Below are positions 6,419-11,559 of a stretch of DNA of 11,559 bases, piece after piece. The position numbers were made by a program, and so were the translations under genes. The stretch is from Fidelibacterota bacterium (GTDB lineage: Bacteria; Fidelibacterota; UBA2242), in contig DPVY01000273.1 of NCBI GenBank assembly GCA_003527965.1, forward strand, positions 1 through 11,559. Direction: 5' to 3'. How positions within the stretch are numbered: position 1 is the first letter of the stretch; the number at the start of each line of letters is the position of its first letter. The notes under the pieces are model-generated. The model was not told the origin of the DNA, did not search any database, and saw only the letters and a list, made by a program, of their open reading frames with translations.

Positions 6419-7819
6419 TCAGGGAAGAACAGTCATCATTGGATCCCAGGGCGGCAGGAGGGAGGGCTTTGTCTTCAAAATCTTCAAAACATCTTCCGAA
6501 AGTCGGGATTTATGAATAATAATCGTGAACACGTATTCGTCAAACCAATTATCATACATCGTCCAGCGTCCGCCATTACCAATCTTCGAACCCCATGAAT
6601 TTTCAACGAGCCACTTGACCGGTTTGCCATCTTTCAGATCCACCCCGGTAAATACCATTCCGTGATTTGGCGTGGAAGTTCGAGTCAATAAACGATCTTT
6701 TTTAGAGATTCTGGTATCGATTTGAAAAAGGGTTTGATAATCATAGAGATCAACAGCCATGATACCGCGCTCTTTTTCCATGTAATGACCGACATCCGCC
6801 GCGAACCAAACCGGAGTGCTGTCTAAAAGGGTTGCCAGAGTCAGTTTCTTTAATTCCGAGATATCGAGATTAATGAAATCCATATTGGGAATATCGATAA
6901 AGTTGCGGCAGTAATTGATCTCATAATGAGTATTATATGGGTGCATGGCATGATCCATTATTGTAACGTATTCTTTGAGATCAATACCAACTACTTCTGC
7001 GTAGAACTCTTTGGGAGTATATTCCTTTTCGACAACCTTGTCATCCTTGTCCGTGTATTTCCAGGTAAAATTTTGAGGCGGCAAACCGAAGTGATAGACC
7101 AACAGGCGGTAAACATCGGCAAGCATCTCCTCTTTACGTTTATGGATTGCCGATTTCTTATTTTTCTCCTGAACCATCCGCCGTAATTCTATAGCATCGT
7201 GGCGCATCAGATTATTAATAACGTAGTTGAAACCTGCCGATTTTTCACTATTGACGGTTTCTTGATAAACCTCTTTCGGAACGGCGCCGTACTTTTCGAT
7301 GAGCGCCACGAAATAGTTCCACCAGCCACCATCGCCAACCGGAGTCTCAAACAGTTTCTGCATTTCACGCTCAGTTAGGTCTTTTGTGGCATTATCAATC
7401 ATGATTTCCAGGAAGAGATTAGCTTTTTCCAGTTTATCCCAGAAAAATAAAAAGGTCTCGGAAAATTCGAAAGATGGCAGTTTGTATTTCTTTATTACGC
7501 CGGGACGCATAATGTTAAATCCGGCGAACATCCAACAGCGCCCGGAGCTTTTTTGATCGGTAATGCCCTCTGTTTTTATTTTAAACGAAAAAACATCGTT
7601 GTGATTATTATAGATCTCGCGGTTAAGAGTAAGTTGTTTCATCGTTGTGTTCGTTACCGCGTTCATCAGAGCCTTGTCGGTACCCTTGAGATCCAGCAGC
7701 TGCTCATATTTCTTAATCATTTCCGGGGTGATACTGCCGTCAGATTTGGCGAATCCGGGTAATATTTGAAAAATAATTGTAGCCAGAAAAATCATTACTT
7801 TGAAATCTGCTTTGTTCAT
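6419..7819 (-). CDS. Exported C1-family cysteine peptidase, bleomycin hydrolase / aminopeptidase C type
   Basis: A papain-fold peptidase of the PepC/bleomycin hydrolase family (MEROPS C1B). Counting from the GTG six bases upstream, the catalytic set is Q91 and C97 (DQKSSGRCW), H388 (TPNHGM) and N409 (VENSWGSKIGNGG); subtract two for the chosen start. The central HAMHPYN and VWFAADVG segments also fit this family. Classical members are cytosolic hexamers that trim peptides from the N terminus, but this one begins with a basic stretch and a hydrophobic core ending near GFAKSDG, a likely signal peptide for export to the periplasm or surface. The ATG at 7817-7819 is chosen because GGAG lies five bases before it, whereas the upstream GTG overlaps that site; this gives 466 residues. 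The C terminus ends in TVLP. In classical members the last residue sits in the active site and sets exopeptidase specificity. It is probably the first gene of a unit with the following phosphoesterase. Confidence 0.92.
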   Translation of the reverse strand: MNKADFKVMIFLATIIFQILPGFAKSDGSITPEMIKKYEQLLDLKGTDKALMNAVTNTTMKQLTLNREIYNNHNDVFSFKIKTEGITDQKSSGRCWMFAGFNIMRPGVIKKYKLPSFEFSETFLFFWDKLEKANLFLEIMIDNATKDLTEREMQKLFETPVGDGGWWNYFVALIEKYGAVPKEVYQETVNSEKSAGFNYVINNLMRHDAIELRRMVQEKNKKSAIHKRKEEMLADVYRLLVYHFGLPPQNFTWKYTDKDDKVVEKEYTPKEFYAEVVGIDLKEYVTIMDHAMHPYNTHYEINYCRNFIDIPNMDFINLDISELKKLTLATLLDSTPVWFAADVGHYMEKERGIMAVDLYDYQTLFQIDTRISKKDRLLTRTSTPNHGMVFTGVDLKDGKPVKWLVENSWGSKIGNGGRWTMYDNWFDEYVFTIIIHKSRLSEDVLKILKTKPSLLPPWDPMMTVLP

Positions 7820-7824
7820 AGTCA

Positions 7825-7828
7825 CTCC
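7825..7828 (-). promoter_or_regulatory. Shine-Dalgarno GGAG of the exported peptidase
   Basis: On the minus strand the sequence reads ACGGAGTGACTATG: GGAG, five bases, then ATG at 7819. This is one of the clearest ribosome sites in the window. It decides against the GTG at 7823-7825, which overlaps the site itself. Confidence 0.7.
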
Positions 7829-7868
7829 GTCACTTTTGTAAAATATTTTGCCGACTCAAGAAATACTC

Positions 7869-7892
7869 TCCGGATTTTCAAACCCATCCGGA
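7869..7892 (-). promoter_or_regulatory. Hairpin in the leader of the exported peptidase gene
   Basis: TCCGGAT (7869-7875) and ATCCGGA (7886-7892) form a perfect 7-bp stem with a 10-base loop, about 50 bases before the peptidase ATG. No U-run follows on the minus strand, so it is not a standard terminator. It could be a leader structure or a protein site. The rest of the 7820-7975 spacer is AT-rich with no clear promoter. Confidence 0.4.
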
Positions 7893-7975
7893 CGTGGGAA
7901 TTATTTTTAATTTACAATAAATATCTAATTTGAACACTTTTTATTTCACTCCAACCTTCCGGCGGATTAGAACAT

Positions 7976-8004
7976 AAAAGGGAGAACAACCTGTTCTCCC
8001 TTTT
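7976..8004 (-). terminator. Intrinsic terminator after glutamine synthetase
   Basis: AAAAGGGAGAAC (7976-7987) and GTTCTCCCTTTT (7993-8004) are exact reverse complements with a 5-base loop. On the minus strand the stem begins 26 bases after the glutamine synthetase stop and ends in TTTTATGTT. The A/T ends make it formally bidirectional, but only the minus-strand gene feeds into it. Confidence 0.85.
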
Positions 8005-8030
8005 CATTTATCGTTAGCATTTTAGCAATT

Positions 8031-10238
8031 TTATAACATAAAGAGCATTTCCGAATATTTTGGCAGGGGCCATAAATCGTCGGCTACAATGGTTTCCAGC
8101 AGGTCCACTCTTCCTCTCAAGATTTCGATGTGATCGACAAGGTTATCGGCAAAGAACTTTGCCCTTTCAGACAATTCTGCAATTGAGCGGCTCGTTTCCA
8201 CAATCTCTTTTAATTGTTGGTTCAGGGTTTTGATTTCAAGAATAGTCGTAGTCAGTTCTCTGAGAATTTCAATGTTGGGGCTGAGATATTCATCACCGAT
8301 AATCGACTTCAATTCGGAGAGCCCTTTGACTGATTCCAGCAGCCGATTCTGGTAGACAAAAGCTGCCGGCAGGATTTTCGTCATGACAAGATCATGCAGA
8401 GTTTCAGCCTCAATCTCCAGGGACAGATTGTAATGCTCCAGCTTAGTTTGATAATGAGAAGATAATTCGCCTTCGGAAAATATATTCTGTTCTATAAGCA
8501 TGTGTTGATTCTGTGGTGAGATTAAAGCATCCAGAGCGTAACCGGTTCGTTTAATATTCGATAAGCCTCGCCTGGCGGCTTCTTTTTCCCATTCTTTACC
8601 GTAATTATTGCCCTCGTAGCGGATGCTTTCCGTGGTAATGATATATTTCCGTAAAACATGTAAGACCGCCCGGCTGAAATCAGAACAGGATTTCTGTTCT
8701 TTTTCAATATCCGCTGCTATCAGATTCAATGATTCCGCGACTGCGCCGTTAATAACCGTATTGAAGAGAGAAACCGACGCCGACGAGCCAATGGCTCTGA
8801 ATTCGAACTTTGAGCCGGTAAAGGCACATGGAGAGGTGCGGTTACGATCGGTGTGATCCCGCAAGATAGATGGTAAGCTGCTTATCCCCAGATCGATAAC
8901 GAACTCTTCCGCAGCCTTAATGCGTTTGCCGGCTTTGATATGGTCGAGAATGCTGCTCAGACGATCGCCCAGGAAAATCGACATGATTGCCGGCGGGGCT
9001 TCATTGGCGCCGAGACGATGATCGTTGCCGGCTGTGGCAACAGTAGCTCTAAGCAGGTCGCTATATTTATGGACTGCCCGTAAGATAGCAACCAGAAAAA
9101 CCAGAAACTGGAGATTTTCTTCCGGCGTTTTACCGGGATCAAGCAGATTGTTGCCGTCAGAATCTTCAAGTGACCAGTTGTTATGTTTACCGCTGCCGTT
9201 GATCCCGGCAAAAGGTTTTTCATGTAACAACAATGCCAGCCTGTTCCGATGCGCTACCTTTTTCAATATGGCCATTATCAGCTGATTGCGGTCGGCGCCG
9301 ATATTGGCTTCGGCATAAATTGGTGTGATTTCATATTGGTGAGGAGCCGCTTCATTGTGCCGTGTTTTAGCCGGAATGCCCAGTTTATACAGTTCTTTTT
9401 CAGAGTCTTGCATAAAAGCCAGGACGCGTTCCTCAATCGAACCAAAATAGTGATCGTCCAACTGCTGACCTTTCGGTGGCTTGGCCCCGATAAGTGTCCG
9501 ACCTGTGATCTGCAAGTCCGGGCGCAGCATGTAAAATGAGCGATCGATTAAGAAGTATTCTTGTTCAGTGCCGATAGTGGGGACGATACGGGAAGCGTTG
9601 GAATTGCCAAACATCTTCAGAATTCGCAAACCAGCTTTGTTAATTGCTTTCATAGACCGCAGCAGAGGGGTCTTTTTGTCCAGTGCTTCACCGTTGTAAC
9701 TGATGAAAATTGAGGGAATGCAGAGGATGCCGCCTTTGGGACCTTCCATGATGAAAGCGGGGCTGGATGGGTCCCACATGGTATACCCCCGGGCTTCGAA
9801 AGTAGATCGCCGCCCACCGCTGGGGAAGGAAGATGCGTCCGGTTCTCCCTGAACCAGCTGGTTGGCGCCAAATCGTTCCACCACAATACCGCCTTTGTCG
9901 ATTTCCAGAAAGGCGTCATGTTTTTCCGCCGTCAGTCCGGTAAGCGGTTGAAACCAGTGAGTGAAATGAGTAACGCCTTTTTCGATAGCCCATTCCTTCA
10001 TGGCGTGGGCAACGGTGCTGGCAATGCTCATGTCAAGTTTGGTCCCTTTACTAATGGTGCTCTGCAGTTTAAGATAGACCTCTTTTGGTAACTTTTCGCG
10101 CATTACCTTATCATTAAAGGAATTTACACCAAAGTAACTGGTGGAATTATTGTTTACAGTAATAGGTTTAATGTTGCTGTTTTGGGCAATATTCAAAACG
10201 ACCATTTTTCGAGAATTGAACAGACTGTTTTCAGACAT
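8031..10238 (-). CDS. glnN: Glutamine synthetase type III
   Basis: ATP-dependent ligation of ammonia to glutamate in the cytosol. The type III form is a large dodecameric enzyme found in Bacteroidota, cyanobacteria and others. From the ATG at 10236-10238 the protein has 735 residues, near the ~729 of Bacteroides enzymes. Type III hallmarks appear in order: THWFQPLTG.TAEKHD (near 92-107), the SSFPSGGRRSTFEARGY block (near 136-152), GTEQEYF (223-229), NEAAPHQYE (295-303), NGSGKHNNWS (347-356) and GNDHRLGANEAPPA (404-417). The last four carry the metal-, glutamate- and ATP-binding residues. The ATG is preferred over a TTG 51 bases upstream because GGAAA lies four bases before it and MSENSLFNSRK resembles usual N termini. 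No adjacent ammonium transporter or PII gene is present, so it appears to be transcribed alone from the divergent region. Confidence 0.97.
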   Translation of the reverse strand: MSENSLFNSRKMVVLNIAQNSNIKPITVNNNSTSYFGVNSFNDKVMREKLPKEVYLKLQSTISKGTKLDMSIASTVAHAMKEWAIEKGVTHFTHWFQPLTGLTAEKHDAFLEIDKGGIVVERFGANQLVQGEPDASSFPSGGRRSTFEARGYTMWDPSSPAFIMEGPKGGILCIPSIFISYNGEALDKKTPLLRSMKAINKAGLRILKMFGNSNASRIVPTIGTEQEYFLIDRSFYMLRPDLQITGRTLIGAKPPKGQQLDDHYFGSIEERVLAFMQDSEKELYKLGIPAKTRHNEAAPHQYEITPIYAEANIGADRNQLIMAILKKVAHRNRLALLLHEKPFAGINGSGKHNNWSLEDSDGNNLLDPGKTPEENLQFLVFLVAILRAVHKYSDLLRATVATAGNDHRLGANEAPPAIMSIFLGDRLSSILDHIKAGKRIKAAEEFVIDLGISSLPSILRDHTDRNRTSPCAFTGSKFEFRAIGSSASVSLFNTVINGAVAESLNLIAADIEKEQKSCSDFSRAVLHVLRKYIITTESIRYEGNNYGKEWEKEAARRGLSNIKRTGYALDALISPQNQHMLIEQNIFSEGELSSHYQTKLEHYNLSLEIEAETLHDLVMTKILPAAFVYQNRLLESVKGLSELKSIIGDEYLSPNIEILRELTTTILEIKTLNQQLKEIVETSRSIAELSERAKFFADNLVDHIEILRGRVDLLETIVADDLWPLPKYSEMLFML

Positions 10239-10292
10239 AATATTTCCATTTGTTTTATAAATTAGATTTATTTTAGTCAAAGATCTCAAATG

Positions 10293-10322
10293 ATTGTAAA
10301 GTTAAAAAATAAATTGGGTCAA
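10293..10322 (-). promoter_or_regulatory. Candidate promoter for glutamine synthetase
   Basis: On the minus strand TTGACC (10317-10322) and TACAAT (10293-10298) are 18 bases apart, upstream of the glnN ATG at 10238. A second, poorer pair starts with TTGACT at 10275-10280. Motif-based only. Confidence 0.45.
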
Positions 10323-10330
10323 TCATAGTC

Positions 10331-10345
10331 ATTTCAGATTGAAAT
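10331..10345. promoter_or_regulatory. Short palindrome in the divergent glnN/thioesterase spacer
   Basis: ATTTCA and TGAAAT are perfect 6-bp arms around GAT, just upstream of the candidate glnN -35 box. The position would suit an operator or activator site, but a 6-bp AT-rich palindrome can arise by chance. The rest of the 10239-10480 spacer shows no other structure. Confidence 0.3.
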
Positions 10346-10480
10346 TCATGGCAATATTGAACTTTGAAAATCCGATTCTACCAATACTTGCTGCCCTTAA
10401 TCATTGTCCCACTGGCAAAAGTTCTTCTTTTTCACTACATTAAAACGTCTAATATTTAACCCTAAATTGATATTTTGAGT

Positions 10481-10885
10481 ATGGAAGATCGAATTCAAAT
10501 CAAGGTTCGCGGATATCACCTCGACCTCTACGGACATGTTAACAATACCCGTTACCTGGAATTTCTTGAAGAAGCCCGCTGGACAATTAAGGAGAAGTAT
10601 TTCGATTTTCCCAAAACACATGACGAAGGCTTTGGAATTGTTGTTGTCAATACGAACATCAATTATCGCAACTATGCTGAATTGGGCGACATGCTGGAGA
10701 TTCGGACTCATCTATTAAAAATCGGTAATAAAAGCGCTGTTTTCAGGCATGAGATATATTTAGCGGATTCAGGCAAATTAATTGCCGACGCCGACGTAAC
10801 TTTTGTTATCGTGGACCGGCATAGTGGAAAAGCCATCGAAATCAAAGATGACTGGCGATTAAAGTTGGAACGGCTGAAACAATAG
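10481..10885 (+). CDS. Acyl-CoA thioesterase, hot-dog fold (YbgC/FadM-like 4HBT)
   Basis: A 134-residue single-domain protein of the 4-hydroxybenzoyl-CoA thioesterase family, of typical length. The signature DLYGHVNNTRYLEFLEEAR lies near residues 15-33, with the catalytic aspartate at the front of the D..GHVNN loop and the long central helix after it. The C-terminal half shows the alternating strands of the fold (VVNTNINYRNYAELGD, VTFVIVDR). It would hydrolyse short- or medium-chain acyl-CoA or acyl-ACP in the cytosol; the exact substrate cannot be read from sequence. The ATG is chosen over a TTG six bases upstream, as it follows TTGAGT, a weak ribosome site much like the one before the helicase gene. 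It diverges from glnN and seems to stand alone. A weak AU hairpin (10889-10904) follows the stop but is a poor terminator. Confidence 0.9.
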   Translation: MEDRIQIKVRGYHLDLYGHVNNTRYLEFLEEARWTIKEKYFDFPKTHDEGFGIVVVNTNINYRNYAELGDMLEIRTHLLKIGNKSAVFRHEIYLADSGKLIADADVTFVIVDRHSGKAIEIKDDWRLKLERLKQ

Positions 10886-11102
10886 GCAATATTTCTCTAA
10901 ATATCAGCATTTTTCAGGGTACTGGTAAACATTAGACACTGATTCTATAAATAATATTTTAAATATCATTAGGTTTCTCCGAATTAATGTGTTACCTTCC
11001 AACGATTTGAATTCGACTACAATACATTTGTCCATGAAAAGCAGCCATAAAGGTTTGCTGGGCAGTTTGTTTTTGGATTCGCAAGTAGTTTTAATTAAAG
11101 GT

Positions 11103-11124
11103 TGATTCTTAGGAATCAGAGGAG
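11103..11124 (+). promoter_or_regulatory. Hairpin abutting the Shine-Dalgarno of the RRM protein gene
   Basis: TGATTC (11103-11108) and GAATCA (11113-11118) form a 6-bp stem with loop TTAG, ending directly before GAGGAG (11119-11124), which is three bases from the ATG at 11128. The strong purine-rich site fixes the start. The stem could stack against or compete with ribosome binding, a position seen in temperature- or autoregulated leaders. The 242-base spacer 10886-11127 has no other gene and would give a long leader if transcription starts early in it. Confidence 0.45.
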
Positions 11125-11127
11125 TTA

Positions 11128-11433
11128 ATGTTGAACATTTATGTGGGTAATTTGCCCAGAAGCACAAATGAAGATGAAGTTCGCGGTCTGTTTGCCGGAT
11201 ATGGAACAGTTGCCGATGTGAAATTAATTAAAGACCAGTATACCAGTGAGCTGCGCGGTTTTGGATTTATCGAAATGCCGGAAAAAACCGAAGCGATGAA
11301 AGCAATTCAGGAAGTTAATGGTAAAGAATTAGGCGGCCGTTCTCTGGTCGTTAATGAAGCTAAGCCCCGTGAAAACCGCAGTGGCGGATTTCATAAAAGT
11401 GGTGGCGGCGGTGGCCAGCGTAATCGTTGGTAA
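11128..11433 (+). CDS. Small RRM-domain RNA-binding protein with glycine-rich tail
   Basis: A 101-residue protein with a single RNA recognition motif over residues ~1-80. RNP2 is IYVGNL (4-9) and RNP1 is RGFGFIEM (43-50), with the aromatic residues that stack on RNA (Y5, F45, F47) in place. The C-terminal ~20 residues are rich in glycine and arginine (SGGFHKSGGGGGQRNRW). Proteins of this design are widespread in cyanobacteria and FCB bacteria; several are cold-induced and act as RNA chaperones, taking a role like CspA. The natural RNA targets are unknown. The gene has a strong ribosome site and its own terminator, so it is probably monocistronic and well expressed. Confidence 0.94.
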   Translation: MLNIYVGNLPRSTNEDEVRGLFAGYGTVADVKLIKDQYTSELRGFGFIEMPEKTEAMKAIQEVNGKELGGRSLVVNEAKPRENRSGGFHKSGGGGGQRNRW

Positions 11434-11453
11434 AATATCCTGAAATCATTTTC

Positions 11454-11488
11454 AAAAAAAACCTCGTATTTTTACGAGGTTTTTTTTT
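11454..11488 (+). terminator. Intrinsic terminator after the RRM gene
   Basis: ACCTCGTA (11461-11468) and TACGAGGT (11473-11480) pair around a TTTT loop. The stem can extend through the A-run at 11454-11460 and the T-run from 11481. It lies 20 bases after the stop codon. A second T-run follows near 11493-11501. Confidence 0.93.
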
Positions 11489-11528
11489 GTGTATTTTTTT
11501 TGAATAGTTGTCAATATGTGATGCTAGT

Positions 11529-11551
11529 GCAGGCCCCATTTGGGGCTCTGC
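11529..11551 (+). other. GC-rich hairpin at the window edge
   Basis: GCAGGCCCC (11529-11537) pairs with GGGGC and CTGC (11542-11551), with a four-base ATTT loop and a single bulged T. It is followed by TTCTAAAA, not a real U-run, and the sequence then ends. It might be a leader of the next gene, the start of a small RNA or a weak extra terminator; the window is too short to decide. Confidence 0.4.
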
Positions 11552-11559
11552 TTCTAAAA

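Noticed and set aside
9025..9539. Plus-strand open frames inside glutamine synthetase
   Set aside because: They are antisense shadows of strongly conserved glnN motifs.
10287..10289. Upstream TTG start of glutamine synthetase
   Set aside because: It has no ribosome site, and its 17 extra residues overlap the candidate promoter region; the ATG at 10238 has GGAAA at good spacing.
10889..10904. AU-only hairpin as a thioesterase terminator
   Set aside because: ATATTT/AAATAT is too weak and no adjoining U-run follows directly.

Overview
The window reads as ordinary chromosomal DNA from a moderately AT-rich bacterium. Four things point to the Fibrobacterota-Chlorobiota-Bacteroidota (FCB) superphylum or an allied uncultured lineage (Marinimicrobia, KSB1, Calditrichota or Cloacimonadota type): a type III glutamine synthetase, a secreted-protein tail with the 'NYPNPFNP' type A sorting domain of type IX secretion, a bleomycin-hydrolase-like peptidase with an export signal, and mostly weak Shine-Dalgarno sites. 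The phylum cannot be fixed without a search.

Layout. 1-3196 (+): the 3' end of a geranylgeranyl-reductase-family flavoprotein, then five bases later a complete DinG-type helicase with an N-terminal DnaQ-like exonuclease domain. 3261-3458 (+): a promoter-like sequence and two tRNA genes, tRNA-Gln(CUG) and tRNA-Glu(CUC). 3506-4252 (-): the 3' remnant of a beta-helix protein carrying a type IX sorting domain. It has no credible 5' end and abuts the next gene, so it looks like a pseudogene. 4296-5459 (-): a membrane-anchored calcineurin-like phosphoesterase with a run of nine C in its coding strand. 5460-5668: a spacer with a repeat built on GATACTGGAT in both orientations. 5669-7819 (-): an exported C1-family peptidase followed after 18 bases by a small soluble phosphoesterase of the YfcE/MJ0912 type, probably co-transcribed. 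7976-8004: a perfect 12-bp terminator hairpin. 8031-10238 (-): glutamine synthetase type III. 10239-10480: a divergent intergenic region. 10481-10885 (+): a hot-dog acyl-CoA thioesterase. 11128-11433 (+): a small glycine-tailed RRM RNA-binding protein with a strong terminator. The window ends in a GC-rich hairpin.

The genes fall into unrelated housekeeping units: lipid or quinone reduction plus DNA repair, translation, peptide turnover, nitrogen assimilation, acyl-CoA hydrolysis and RNA binding. I found no mobile element, CRISPR array or convincing new multi-gene system. The points most worth a second look are the C9 tract in the membrane phosphoesterase, the broken secreted-protein remnant beside the tRNA pair, and the GATACTGGAT repeat.
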